This document shows, one piece after another, positions 1-8,000 of a DNA stretch of 64,000 nucleotides. The notes under the pieces are model-generated. The model had not been told where the DNA came from. It was given only the letters and a program-made list of their open reading frames with translations, and did no database searches. The stretch comes from Streptomyces lasiicapitis (GTDB lineage Bacteria > Actinomycetota > Actinomycetes > Streptomycetales > Streptomycetaceae): assembly GCF_014646335.1 (NCBI RefSeq), contig NZ_BMNG01000019.1, positions 62,001 to 126,000 of the forward strand, given 5' to 3'. Position 1 is the first letter of the stretch. Every line of letters starts with the position of its first letter. The position numbers were made by a program, and so were the translations under genes.

Positions 1-5
1 CGGTC

Positions 6-992
6 CTACTCCGCGGACTCCTCGGTGTCCGGCCGGATGTCGATGCGCCAGCCGGTCAGCCGGGCCGCGAGGCGGGCGTTCTGGCCCTCCTTGCCGATCG
101 CCAGCGAGAGCTGGTAGTCCGGCACGGTCACGCGGGCGGAGCGGCCGGCCAAGTCGACGATCTCGACCTTGCTGACGCGGGCCGGGGACAGCGCGTGCGC
201 CACCATCTCGCCCGGGTCCTCGGACCAGTCCACGATGTCGATCTTCTCGCCGTTGAGCTCGCCCATGACATTGCGCACGCGGCTGCCCATGGGGCCGATG
301 CAGGCGCCCTTGGCGTTGAGCCCGGAGCGGGTCGAGCGGACCGCGATCTTGGTGCGGTGCCCGGCCTCGCGCGCGATGGCGGCGATCTCCACGGACCCGT
401 CGGCGATCTCCGGGACCTCGAGGGCGAACAGCTTCTTCACCAGGTTCGGGTGGGTGCGCGAGAGCGTCACGGACGGGCCGCGCACGCCCTTGGCGACCCG
501 CACCACGTAGCTGCGCAGGCGCATGCCGTGCGGGTACTCCTCGCCCGGCACCTGCTCCTGCACCGGCAGGATGGCCTCGAGCTTGCCGATGTCGACGAGG
601 ACGTTCTTCGGGTCGCGGCCCTGCTGGACGACACCGGTGACGATGTCGCCCTCGCGGCCCGCGTACTCGCCGAGGGTCGCGTCGTCCTCGGCGTCGCGCA
701 GCCGCTGCAGGATGACCTGCTTGGCGGTGGTGGCGGCGATGCGGCCGAAGTCGGACGGGGTGTCGTCGAAGTCCTTGGCCTCCTGGCCCTCTTCGAGGTC
801 CGCCGGGTCCTCCGTCGCCCACACCGTCACATGGCCGGTTTCCCGGTCCAGCTTCACGCGGGCGCGCCGGAAGCTTCCCTCCGTGCGGTGGTAGGCGATG
901 AGGAGGGCCGACTCGATCGCCTCGACCAGCAGGTCGAAGGAGATCTCCTTCTCCCGTACCAGACCCCGCAGGGCACTCATGTCGATGTCCAC
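6..992 (-). CDS. nusA: Transcription termination/antitermination factor NusA
   Basis: Binds RNA polymerase and nascent RNA in the cytoplasm and modulates pausing, termination and antitermination. The 328-residue protein shows the family order: an N-terminal polymerase-binding domain (about 1-110), an S1 domain (about 112-180, beginning GDIVTGVVQ), then two KH domains (GLNAKGACIGPMGSR and LAIGKEGQNARLAARL). It ends shortly after KH2 with a small acidic tail, so the C-terminal acidic repeats of E. coli NusA are absent, as is usual in actinobacteria. The ATG lies 2 nt beyond the rimP stop codon, so the two are almost certainly co-transcribed. The stop codon (positions 6-8) is just inside the window; the rest of the usual nusA-infB operon would lie outside. 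Confidence 0.98.
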   Translation of the reverse strand: MDIDMSALRGLVREKEISFDLLVEAIESALLIAYHRTEGSFRRARVKLDRETGHVTVWATEDPADLEEGQEAKDFDDTPSDFGRIAATTAKQVILQRLRDAEDDATLGEYAGREGDIVTGVVQQGRDPKNVLVDIGKLEAILPVQEQVPGEEYPHGMRLRSYVVRVAKGVRGPSVTLSRTHPNLVKKLFALEVPEIADGSVEIAAIAREAGHRTKIAVRSTRSGLNAKGACIGPMGSRVRNVMGELNGEKIDIVDWSEDPGEMVAHALSPARVSKVEIVDLAGRSARVTVPDYQLSLAIGKEGQNARLAARLTGWRIDIRPDTEESAE

Positions 993-994
993 GG

Positions 995-1504
995 CTACGC
1001 CTCCTCCTCTTCCGTCATGTCCTTCTTGTCCTTGCGGTTGAACTCGACCTGCACGCGCGCCTTGTCGATCTCGGCGAAGGCGATGCGGCGGGACGTGGGC
1101 TTGCGGCCCTTCACGCCGGGCACCTCGAGGTCGAGGCCCTCGTCGTCCACCTTGAGGATGCGGGCGACGAGCTCGCCGCCCTCCGTCAGCTGGAACTTCA
1201 CCAGGCGGTCCACGGCGCGCAGATAGTGGCGGCGCTCGGTCAGGGCGCGCTCGGCGCCGGGGGAACCGACCTCCAGGTCGTACTCCCCCTCGCCCATGGC
1301 GTCGCTCTCGTCGAGCTTCACGGAGAGCAGACGGCTCACTTCCGCGATCGTGTCGAGGTCCACGCCGTCCTCGGAGTCGATGACGACTCGCAGCACTCGC
1401 TTGCGTCCGACCGAGGCCACTTCGATCTCTTCGAGATCCAGGTCCTGGGAGCTGACGAGCGGTTCCAGTAGATGCCGCAGCCTCTCGCTCTGGGTGGTGC
1501 TCAT
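995..1504 (-). CDS. rimP: Ribosome maturation factor RimP
   Basis: Assembly factor for the 30S ribosomal subunit. The 169-residue protein has the N-terminal alpha/beta domain (LEEIEVASVGRKRVLRVVID, about 20-45), the following LSVKLDE and YDLEVGSPGAERAL segments typical of the RimP core, and a C-terminal SH3-like domain (about 95-150). It ends in a charged Asp/Glu/Lys tail. It is the first gene of the leftward rimP-nusA transcription unit, with a 2-nt gap to nusA. Its start faces the divergent lipoprotein gene across about 295 bp. Length and synteny match the family. Confidence 0.97.
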   Translation of the reverse strand: MSTTQSERLRHLLEPLVSSQDLDLEEIEVASVGRKRVLRVVIDSEDGVDLDTIAEVSRLLSVKLDESDAMGEGEYDLEVGSPGAERALTERRHYLRAVDRLVKFQLTEGGELVARILKVDDEGLDLEVPGVKGRKPTSRRIAFAEIDKARVQVEFNRKDKKDMTEEEEA

Positions 1505-1799
1505 CCGGGTGACTCCTCGGCCGCGTGTGCTGTTGTGGGATCGTCGCGTGTCAGGTCAAAGGGTATCCGGTCCGGGAGGGTGTTGCCGTCCACCGCCGGA
1601 CCCTCCGTACGCCGGGCGCGCTCGGGGTACGAGCCGATCGCGCGTACGAGGACAGGGCGCAGGTACGGTGATCACCGGGCCCGCGCCCACCCCCGCCCGC
1701 CGTCCGAGGCCCCGCCCTCCCTCTCGCACCGCCCCCTCGCTCCTTCCCCCGCCCCCGCCCTTCGTGCCCTCGCGGCCAACCTTTCCGAGGACGTCTGCC
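1505..1799. other. Divergent intergenic region between rimP and the lipoprotein gene
   Basis: About 295 bp separate the divergent starts of rimP and the lipoprotein gene, so promoters for both directions should lie here. A TTGACC hexamer on the minus strand (1554-1559) is a possible -35 for rimP, but I see no convincing -10 at the right spacing. The part near 1690-1790 is pyrimidine-rich. I see no gene in it. Confidence 0.4.
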
Positions 1800-2330
1800 G
1801 TGCCGTCGTATCCCACGCCTTCGTGGTCCCGTCCGGGGCCGCGCCGAAGGAGCCTGCTGACCGGGGCCGCCGGCGCGGCCGGCACCACGCTGCTCGCCGG
1901 GTGCTCCGGCTCCGGCGACAGCGGCGACGGCCGCCCGTCCGCCGCCGCCGAGAAGCTGCGCGCGCGTGCGGCGCGGGACAGCGCCGGGCTGCTGCGGCGG
2001 TACGACGCCGTGCTCGCGGCCCACGCCCCGCTCGCCGAGCGGCTGCGGCCGCTGCGGGCGGAGGTGGCGCGGCACGAGAAGGCGTTCGCCGAAGGCCGCG
2101 CGACGGCGACGCCCACGCCGGCGAAATCCCCTGCGGGCTCCCCCGCCCCGGTCTCCGTCCCGGACTCCCCCAAGGACGCCCTGCGGTTCCTGGCCGCTGC
2201 CGAACGGGAGCTGGCCGGGCGGCGCGGCAAGGAGCTCCTCGACGCTCCCGCCGAACTCGCCCGGCTGCTCGCGTCGGTCGCGGCGGCGGGCGCCGCGCAC
2301 GCCTACCTGCTGACGGAGGACGAGAAGTGA
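1800..2330 (+). CDS. Putative small lipoprotein of unknown function
   Basis: Predicted 176-residue secreted lipoprotein. The start chosen is GTG at 1800 because GAGGA sits about 9 nt upstream. From there the N-terminus is a short Arg-rich region (RRRSLLTG), a hydrophobic stretch, and a lipobox LLAGC with Cys35 as the predicted lipidation site. The twin-arginine-like pattern suggests possible Tat export. The mature part is Ala/Arg/Glu-rich, probably mostly helical (LLRRYDAVLAAHAPLAERL), with a Pro/Thr/Ser linker near residues 100-125. It overlaps the next gene by 4 nt (GTGA), so the pair is translationally coupled. Synteny with rimP and proS is, as I recall, conserved in Streptomyces, but no function is known to me. 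Confidence 0.75.
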   Translation: MPSYPTPSWSRPGPRRRSLLTGAAGAAGTTLLAGCSGSGDSGDGRPSAAAEKLRARAARDSAGLLRRYDAVLAAHAPLAERLRPLRAEVARHEKAFAEGRATATPTPAKSPAGSPAPVSVPDSPKDALRFLAAAERELAGRRGKELLDAPAELARLLASVAAAGAAHAYLLTEDEK

Positions 2331-2857
2331 GCACAGTGAGCGCACGGACCGACGCGGGTGCGGCCCTGTCCGACGCACGCTCAGGCGCGTCGGACGACGA
2401 CGCGAAGAGCGGGACGAAGGACGAGCTGAAGGCGCTGCAGGCGGCGCTGCGGGCCGAGCACGCGGCCGTGTACGGCTACGGGGTGGTGGGCGGCCGGGTC
2501 GGCGACGCGCGCCGGGACGAGGCCCGCACGGCGTACGACGCGCATCGCGCGCGCCGGGACGAGCTGCGGCGCGCGGTGCGCGAGCTGGACGGCGAGCCGG
2601 AGCCTTCGGCGGCCGCGTACGCGCTGCCGTTCCCGGTGCCGGACTCGGCGGCGGCCGTGCGACTCGCGGCGGAGCTGGAGGAGCGGGTCGCCGGGGTCTA
2701 CTCCGACCTGGTGCGGGCGGCCGGCGGGGCGCGGCGGTCGGCGGCGGCCGAGTCGCTGCGGGAGGCGGCGGTGCGGGCGGCGCGGTGGCGCGGCGGGAGC
2801 GTAGCCTTCCCTGGGCTCTCGGAGCGGTCGGGTGGGTCTGGCGGGTCGGGTGGCTAG
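2327..2857 (+). CDS. Ferritin-like domain protein (DUF4439-type)
   Basis: The 176-residue product starts at GTG 2327, which overlaps the stop of the upstream lipoprotein gene (GTGA). Residues about 30-165 read as a four-helix ferritin-like fold: ALQAALRAEHAAVYGYG is a helix with Glu and His in metal-ligand-like positions, followed by RRDEARTAYDAHRARRDEL and later helices (LAAELEERVAGVYSDLVRA). This matches my memory of the actinobacterial DUF4439 family; the biochemical role is not known. The extreme C-terminus (SGGSGGSGG) is encoded by the first units of a 9-nt repeat array that continues past the stop codon, so the tail is probably repeat-derived. Coupling to the lipoprotein suggests the two proteins work together at the cell envelope, which is inference. 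Confidence 0.8.
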   Translation: MSTVSARTDAGAALSDARSGASDDDAKSGTKDELKALQAALRAEHAAVYGYGVVGGRVGDARRDEARTAYDAHRARRDELRRAVRELDGEPEPSAAAYALPFPVPDSAAAVRLAAELEERVAGVYSDLVRAAGGARRSAAAESLREAAVRAARWRGGSVAFPGLSERSGGSGGSGG

Positions 2858-3180
2858 GTCCGGCTGGTCCGGATGGGCTGGTGGGTCCGGCCGATCTGGC
2901 GGGCCTGGCCGGTCTGACGGGTCCGGCGGGTCTGAAGGGTCTGACGGGTCCGGCGGGTCTGAAGGGTCTGACGGGCCTGGCCGGTCCGGCGGGTCTGACA
3001 GGTCCGGCGGGTCCGGCTGGTCCGGATGGTCTGACGGGCCTGGCCGGTCTGACGGGTCTGACTGGTCCGGCGGGTCTGACAGGTCCGGCGGGTCCGGATG
3101 GCCTGACTGGTCCGGCGGGTCCGGATGGTCTGACAGGTCCGGCTGGTCTAGCCGGTCTGGCCGGTCCACCGGGGTCCGGC
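2857..3180 (+). repeat. Degenerate 9-nt tandem array reading as Gly-X-Y triplets
   Basis: About 36 nine-nucleotide units (variants such as GGTCTGACG, GGTCCGGCG, GGTCCGGAT, GGTCTGAAG) follow one another without spacers. In the plus frame open from GTG 2785 to the stop at 3300, the array reads as an almost uninterrupted collagen-like (Gly-X-Y) run: GPA, GPD, GLT, GLA and GLK triplets with a single break (DLA). Other frames give Ser-Gly or Pro-rich repeats. Higher-order units of 18-36 nt are duplicated near 2920-2985. The array begins inside the 3' end of the ferritin-like gene. Confidence 0.9.
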
Positions 3181-3379
3181 TGGGCCCGGTGGGCGGTGGG
3201 CCCGGTGGGGCTGATCGGCTTGCGGCCGTGCGGATCCGGTGGGCCTGCTGGTTCCGATCGGGCCGGTGGCGGCTCGGAGGTCGGGGCGCCGCGGGACTGA
3301 CCGCGCCACCACGTACGTATGCCTTCGGGCAGTTGGGACACGGACGTCTTCGGGCGGACGGGAAGGGAACACCTCGCGC
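2858..3379. other. 522-bp gap between ferritin-like and kinase-fold genes
   Basis: The first 320 bp are the 9-nt repeat array. An open plus-strand frame (2785-3300) spans the array and would encode a collagen-like protein of 171 residues, but it starts inside the upstream gene, and I see no ribosome binding site of its own and no signal peptide, so I do not call it a gene. The last 80 bp (3300-3379) lead into the kinase-fold gene, with GGAAGGGA at 3361-3368 as a plausible ribosome binding site. Confidence 0.6.
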
Positions 3380-4294
3380 ATGGCTTTCGAACCGCCGCCG
3401 CGCCTCGTCCGTGCGCTCGGCGAGACGCCGCGCGACGCCGCCACCGACGACTGGCTCCACCGACTGCCCGAGCTGGCCCAGGAGGCCGTGGCGCGCTGGG
3501 AGCTGACCGTCGAGCGGGTGCAGGTGCCCGGGGGGCGCAGCAGCCTCGTCGTGCTCGTACGGACCCGGGAGGGCACGCCCGCGGTGCTCAAGCTGGTGCC
3601 GCCGCGGTCGCGGCCGGACAGCGAGCGGGCTGCGCTGGCGCACTGGGGCGGGCTTGGGGCCGCGCGGTTGTTGGACGACGTGGCGGAGGCCGCGGGCGAC
3701 GGCGCGCTGCTCGTCGAGCGGTTGCAGCGGGACGTGTCCGTGCGGTCGCTGCCCGAGGCCAAGTCCATGCTGGAGGCGGCGGGGACGTTGCGGCGGCTGT
3801 GGGTGCCGCCGCCCGCCTCGCACCGGTTCGAGACCGTGGCGGAGCGGACGGGGCGGCAGGCCGAGGCGATGCGCTCCTGCGCCGATCCGGATGTCGCGCC
3901 CCTGGTGGCCGCCGCGCTCGCCGCGCGCGAGGAACTGCTCGCCTCGGTGCCCGAGGGGGCTGAGGCGTTGCTCCACGGGACGTTCCGGCAGAGCAAGGTG
4001 CTGGCCGCCGAGCGGGTGCCGTGGCTGGCCGTGGGGCCTGATCCGGTGGTGGGTGAGTGTGCGTTCGATCTGGCGCGGCTCGTGCGGGACCGGGTGGAGG
4101 ACTTGATCGCTTCGCCGTCGGGGGCGGCGGTGGCTCGGCGGCGCGTGAAGCGGCTTGCTGAGGCGCTGGAGGTCGACCAGGAGCGGTTGCGGGGGTGGAC
4201 GTTGTTCCGGGCCGTGGAGTCCGGCGTGCGCGCGCAGCGCGTCGGCCGCCCCCAGGACGCGGAGCTGCTCCTGGAGTTCGCGGGCTGGCTGTAG
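3380..4294 (+). CDS. APH-family kinase-fold protein lacking catalytic residues (probable pseudokinase)
   Basis: A 304-residue protein starting at ATG 3380, with GGAAGGGA upstream. The overall layout follows the aminoglycoside/hydroxyurea-type phosphotransferase family: an N-lobe with VPGGRSSLVVLVRTREGTPAVLKLV (written here only as a position guide: about residues 48-73), a hinge with GALLVERL, and a C-lobe. The catalytic loop, normally HGDxHxxN, reads HGTFRQSK, so the catalytic Asp and the Asn are both replaced. The usual metal-binding DPKP segment reads GPDP, so that Asp is also gone. The downstream GECAFDLARLVRDR motif is kept. It is therefore probably a non-catalytic family member. It faces proS convergently across an inverted-repeat terminator. 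Confidence 0.8.
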   Translation: MAFEPPPRLVRALGETPRDAATDDWLHRLPELAQEAVARWELTVERVQVPGGRSSLVVLVRTREGTPAVLKLVPPRSRPDSERAALAHWGGLGAARLLDDVAEAAGDGALLVERLQRDVSVRSLPEAKSMLEAAGTLRRLWVPPPASHRFETVAERTGRQAEAMRSCADPDVAPLVAAALAAREELLASVPEGAEALLHGTFRQSKVLAAERVPWLAVGPDPVVGECAFDLARLVRDRVEDLIASPSGAAVARRRVKRLAEALEVDQERLRGWTLFRAVESGVRAQRVGRPQDAELLLEFAGWL

Positions 4295-4296
4295 CC

Positions 4297-4406
4297 GTCG
4301 CGGGGCGCCCCAGTCCCGCCCCTTTTCCGTAACCAGGGGCTGCCGCCCCTGGACCCCGCCGATCGGCGCTCCGCGCCTCGTCCTCAAACGCCGGACGGGC
4401 TAAAAC
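4297..4406 (+). repeat. Dispersed intergenic repeat, copy 1
   Basis: About 110 bp beginning GTCGCGGGGCGCCCCAGTCC, containing the hairpin CCAGGGGC-TGCC-GCCCCTGG and ending in the core CCTCAAACGCCGGACGGGCT. Closely matching copies occur at 20873-20986, 24893-25000 (inverted) and 60104-60213 (inverted), with core-only copies at 6231-6272 and 24728-24800. It starts 2 nt after the stop of the kinase-fold gene. Confidence 0.9.
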
Positions 4407-4448
4407 CCAGCCGCACCGGCTAGGTATAGCCCCTCCGGCGTTTGAGGA
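4381..4448. terminator. Bidirectional terminator-like inverted repeat between convergent genes
   Basis: Perfect 14-bp arms, TCCTCAAACGCCGG at 4381-4394 and CCGGCGTTTGAGGA at 4435-4448, flank a 40-nt loop. They lie between the convergent kinase-fold gene and proS, where a two-way terminator is expected. The left arm is the core of the dispersed repeat and the right arm is a partial inverted copy. Confidence 0.65.
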
Positions 4449-4456
4449 GCGGGGGT

Positions 4457-4475
4457 CTGGGGGCAGAGCCCCCAG
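4457..4475 (-). terminator. GC-rich hairpin downstream of proS
   Basis: CTGGGGGC and GCCCCCAG form an 8-bp stem with the 3-nt loop AGA, 17 nt past the proS stop codon. There is no T-run on the proS side, so termination efficiency is uncertain. The same hairpin type recurs in other copies of the dispersed repeat. Confidence 0.5.
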
Positions 4476-4491
4476 TTTCCCGCGAGGACCC

Positions 4492-6186
4492 CTACGCCGA
4501 GAGGCGGGCGATCGCCTCCGCCACCGGGAGTTCCTCGCGGGCCCCCGTGCGGCGGTCCTTGAGCTCCAAGATGCCCTCGGCGGAGCGGCGGCCCGCGACG
4601 AGGATCTTCGGGACGCCGATCAGCTCGGCGTCGGTGAACTTGACGCCGGGGGACACACCCGCGCGGTCGTCGACGAGGACGCGCACGCCCGCGGCGTTGA
4701 GCTGCTCGGCGACGTCGAGGGCCAGCTCGGTCTGCACGGCCTTGCCCGCGGCGACGACGTGTACGTCGGCAGGAGCGACCTCCTTGGACCAGCAGAGCCC
4801 CTGCTCGTCGGCGGTCTGCTCGACGAGCGCGGCGACGGCGCGGGAGACCCCGATGCCGTAGGAGCCCATGGTGACGCGGACGGGCTTGCCCTGCTGGCCG
4901 AGGACGTCGAGCTGGAAGGTGTCGGCGTACTTGCGGCCGAGCTGGAAGATGTGGCCGATCTCGATCGCCCGGTCCAGCTTCAGACCGGCGCCGCAGGCGG
5001 GGCAGGGGTCGCCGGCCTGGACCACGACGACGTCCAGGTAGTCGTCGACCTCGAAGTCACGGCCGCAGACGACGTTGCGCGCGTGGGTGTCGGCCTTGTT
5101 GGCGCCGGTGATCCAGGAGGTGCCGGGCGCGACGCGCGGGTCGGCGATGTAGCGGACCTTCTCCAGGCCCTGGGGGCCGACGTAGCCGCGGACCAGGTCG
5201 TCGCGGCCCTCGAAGTCCTCGGCGGTGACGAGCTCGACCGCGGCGGGCGCGAGGTGCTCGCCGAGCTTGCCCAGGTCGACCTCGCGGTCACCGGGCACGC
5301 CCACGGCGACGATCTCGCCGTCGACCTTGACGAGGAGGTTCTTCAGGGTGGCGGAGGCCGGGACGCCCAGGTGCTCGGCGAGGGTCTCGATGGTGGGCGT
5401 GTCGGGGGTGTCCAGCTCCTCGACGGCCGCGTGGCCGTCGGCCGACACCGGCTTGAGGGCGAAGGTCACGGCCTCCGTGTTGGCGGCGTAGTCGCACTCG
5501 GGGCAGTCCACGAAGGTGTCCTCACCGGCGGGCGCGGGCGCGAGGAACTCCTCGGAGGCGGAGCCGCCCATCGCGCCGGACACGGCGGACACGATGCGGT
5601 AGTCCAGGCCGAGGCGCTCGAAGATGCGCTGGTAGGCGCCGCGGTGCAGGGCGTACGCCTCGGCGAGGCCCTCGTCCGTGGTGTCGAAGGAGTACGAGTC
5701 CTTCATCTGGAACTCGCGGCCGCGCAGCACACCGGCGCGCGGGCGGGCCTCGTCGCGGTACTTGGTCTGGATCTGGTAGAGGATCACGGGCAGGTCCTTG
5801 TAGGACGCGCACTGGTCCTTGACGACCTGGGTGAAGATCTCCTCGTGGGTGGGGCCGAGGAGGTACTCGGAGCCCTTGCGGTCCTTGAGGCGGAACAGCA
5901 GGTCGCCGTACTCCTCGTAGCGCCCGCTGGCCTCGTAGGGCTCCTTGGGCAGCAGGGCCGGGAGGAGGACTTCCTGGCCGCCGATGGCGTCCATCTCCTC
6001 GCGGACGACTCGGGCCACGTTCTCGTAGACCTTCTTGCCGAGCGGCAGCCACGTCCAGATGCCCGCGGCGGTCCGGCGTACGTAACCGGCGCGCACGAGC
6101 AGCTTGTGGTTGAGCGTCTCCGCGTCCGCCGGGTCGTCGCGCAGTGTCTTGACCATCAAACGGGACATGCGCTGGACCTGGGCCAT
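4492..6186 (-). CDS. proS: Prolyl-tRNA synthetase
   Basis: Class II aminoacyl-tRNA synthetase charging tRNA-Pro. The 564-residue length is that of the long bacterial type, with an editing/insertion domain (about 225-380) between catalytic motifs 2 and 3 and a C-terminal anticodon-binding domain (about 470-560; VHVVAAGKAVQTELALDVAE region). Visible landmarks are the N-terminal MSRLMVKTLRDDPADAE, the motif 1 area ending LLPALLPKEPYEASGR, and motif 2 residues in YRDEARPRAGVLRGREFQMKD. ATG 6186 is chosen because AGGAGAT lies 4-10 nt upstream and the protein begins at the expected place; the frame stays open further upstream but into repeat DNA. The gene is monocistronic or first in its unit. Confidence 0.97.
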   Translation of the reverse strand: MAQVQRMSRLMVKTLRDDPADAETLNHKLLVRAGYVRRTAAGIWTWLPLGKKVYENVARVVREEMDAIGGQEVLLPALLPKEPYEASGRYEEYGDLLFRLKDRKGSEYLLGPTHEEIFTQVVKDQCASYKDLPVILYQIQTKYRDEARPRAGVLRGREFQMKDSYSFDTTDEGLAEAYALHRGAYQRIFERLGLDYRIVSAVSGAMGGSASEEFLAPAPAGEDTFVDCPECDYAANTEAVTFALKPVSADGHAAVEELDTPDTPTIETLAEHLGVPASATLKNLLVKVDGEIVAVGVPGDREVDLGKLGEHLAPAAVELVTAEDFEGRDDLVRGYVGPQGLEKVRYIADPRVAPGTSWITGANKADTHARNVVCGRDFEVDDYLDVVVVQAGDPCPACGAGLKLDRAIEIGHIFQLGRKYADTFQLDVLGQQGKPVRVTMGSYGIGVSRAVAALVEQTADEQGLCWSKEVAPADVHVVAAGKAVQTELALDVAEQLNAAGVRVLVDDRAGVSPGVKFTDAELIGVPKILVAGRRSAEGILELKDRRTGAREELPVAEAIARLSA

Positions 6187-6230
6187 GGTGATCTCCTGCG
6201 TCTTCCTGACGGGGGCGTCTCGTGCCGTGC

Positions 6231-6272
6231 ATCGGCCTTCGGCCTCGTCCTCAAGCGCCGGACGGGCTTTAA
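6231..6272 (+). repeat. Dispersed intergenic repeat, short core copy
   Basis: About 42 bp containing CCTCAAGCGCCGGACGGGCT, one base different from the core of the longer copies. It lies 45 nt upstream of the proS start. The hairpin-containing half of the repeat is missing here. Confidence 0.75.
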
Positions 6273-6339
6273 CCCCTGCTGCTACGAAAGTGTGATGGCC
6301 GCAGGTTAGCCGGGGCACGCGGGCACGCGGAAATCCGAT

Positions 6340-6885
6340 TCAGGCGCCGGGCCGCCTCAGGGGCAGTGGTGCGCCCATGACCGCGTACGGCTTGGGGGCG
6401 CTCGGGAAGAGGACGCCGCGGGCCAGATCGGCGTAGCCGAGGGAGCGGTAGAGGGCGCGGGCGGGGCTCTCCGTGTCGATGGCGGAGAGGATCGAGCGGG
6501 GCTCGGCGGCGGAGTCCGTGATGGTGGTGATGAGGGAGCGGCCGATGCCGCGGTTCTGGTAGCCGGGCCGTACGTGCAGCTCGGTGATCACGAAGGACTC
6601 GTCGAGCCAGCCCTCCAGGCCCCAGCCGCGCAGATAGGGCTCGACGACGGTGGACCACCAGTGCGCGCGGTCGTTGGGCATGCCGTAGACGAAGCCGACG
6701 AGCCGTCCGTCGCGGGTGGTGGCGCCGAGCGCCCGCGCGCCGGGGTGGGTGAGGTGCCGCAGGACGATCTGGCGGCGTACCGCGATCTCGTCGTCGCTGA
6801 GCCCGAAGGCGAGCGCCTGCACGCGCAGCGCGTCGTCCACCCGCGCGGTCAGGTCGAGCGGCCCGATCACGACGTCGTCAGTCAT
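6340..6885 (-). CDS. GNAT family N-acetyltransferase
   Basis: The 181-residue single-domain protein has the GNAT acetyl-CoA motif A: ITELHVRPGYQNRGIGRSLI (about residues 100-120), where RxxGIG contacts the pyrophosphate. A C-terminal SPARALYRSLGYADL is the usual motif B. Substrate cannot be predicted from sequence. The gene starts at ATG 6885 and lies between proS and another acetyltransferase gene, all leftward. As I recall, this synteny around proS is conserved in Streptomyces, so it is probably a core housekeeping acetyltransferase, although that is inference. Confidence 0.88.
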   Translation of the reverse strand: MTDDVVIGPLDLTARVDDALRVQALAFGLSDDEIAVRRQIVLRHLTHPGARALGATTRDGRLVGFVYGMPNDRAHWWSTVVEPYLRGWGLEGWLDESFVITELHVRPGYQNRGIGRSLITTITDSAAEPRSILSAIDTESPARALYRSLGYADLARGVLFPSAPKPYAVMGAPLPLRRPGA

Positions 6886-7045
6886 GCGCGAACCCTACTT
6901 CGGGCACGTCGCGGGCAGTACGGAGCGGACGCGGCGGCCGGACGCGAGGGACTGGATCAAGACGCGCGCCGGAGCGGCGGCGGCACCACAAGACGCGACT
7001 CAGGACGGCCTGGGAGCGGCTCAGGACGGCTCAGCACGGACACCG

Positions 7046-7894
7046 TCAGAACAGGACGCTCATGAACGCCCCGACCTCCTTGAACCCCACCCGCCGGTAG
7101 GTCGCCCGTGCCGCCGTGTTGAAGTCGTTGACGTACAGGCTGACGACCGGGGCGACGTCCGCGAGGGCGTAGCGCAGGACGGCCGCCATGCCGGGGGCGG
7201 CGAGCCCCTGCCCCCGGTACTCGGGCGCCACCCACACGCCCTGCACCTGGCACGCGCGGTCGGTGGCGGCGCCGATCTCGGCCTTGAAGACGACGCGGCC
7301 TTCGGCGTCGAGGCGGGCGAAGGAGCGTCCGGCGCCGACGAGTTCGGCGACCCGTGCCTGGTAGAGGAGGCCGCCGTCACCGGCCAGCGGTGAGATGCCG
7401 ACCTCCTCGGTGAACATCGCGACGCAAGCCGGCATGATCGTCTCCATCTCGTCCTTGCGGACGCGGCGGACGTACGGATCGGGCGCGACGTCGTCGGGCA
7501 GCCGGTCGGTGACCATGAGCGGCTGCTGGGAGCGGACCTCGCGGGCCGGGCCCCAGGACGGTTCGAGCAGGCGCCACAGGCGGGCGGTCGGTTCGGCGGG
7601 GCCGACGATGGAGGAGCAGCGGCGTCCTGCCCTGCGGGCGCGGTCGGCGAAGCCGCGGATCGCGCGCGGGGTAGCGCAGATCGGGACGAGGTTGGCGCCC
7701 GCGTAGCAGAGGGACTCCAGCATGCCGTCCTCGTACCAGCCCCACATCTCGCCGCCGAGGCGCCACGGGTCGAGGCCCGCGACGCGCACCCTGGCCGTGA
7801 CGAAGGCGTTCGCGACCGGCTCGCGGTCGAGCACGGCGAGCGCGGCGTCCAGGTCACTCGGATCGAGGACCCTGGTGGTGGTCTGGGTCAACAC
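7046..7894 (-). CDS. GNAT family acetyltransferase with N-terminal DUF4081-type domain
   Basis: The 282-residue protein has two parts. The N-terminal half (about 1-140: LDAALAVLDREPVANAFVTARV) resembles DUF4081, a degenerate GNAT-like domain. The C-terminal half carries a canonical GNAT motif: QVQGVWVAPEYRGQGLAAPG near residues 220-240, followed by NTAARATYRRVGFKEVG. GTG 7894 was chosen because GAGG precedes it by about 9 nt; ATG 7912 in the same frame would add six residues and cannot be excluded. It follows the divergent edge of the fucosidase operon and precedes the shorter GNAT gene in the same direction, 160 bp apart. The substrate is unknown. Confidence 0.85.
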   Translation of the reverse strand: MLTQTTTRVLDPSDLDAALAVLDREPVANAFVTARVRVAGLDPWRLGGEMWGWYEDGMLESLCYAGANLVPICATPRAIRGFADRARRAGRRCSSIVGPAEPTARLWRLLEPSWGPAREVRSQQPLMVTDRLPDDVAPDPYVRRVRKDEMETIMPACVAMFTEEVGISPLAGDGGLLYQARVAELVGAGRSFARLDAEGRVVFKAEIGAATDRACQVQGVWVAPEYRGQGLAAPGMAAVLRYALADVAPVVSLYVNDFNTAARATYRRVGFKEVGAFMSVLF

Positions 7895-8000
7895 GTGCGG
7901 GGGCCTCACCATACGGTCTGCTGATCTCCGCACTGTACCTGGCGAGGTTCCGCGGTGCCGCCCGGTCGCGGGTGGGCCACCGGGCGGCCGCGGGGCGCGG

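Noticed and set aside
2857..3180. CRISPR or coding gene of its own
   Set aside because: Units are 9 nt without spacers. As a gene it lacks a ribosome binding site, signal peptide and independent start, so it is kept only as a repeat and a finding.
1551..3341. 596-codon minus-strand frame rich in Pro/Arg
   Set aside because: It spans the lipoprotein and ferritin-like genes and the 9-nt array in antisense; the Pro repeats are just the array read backwards.
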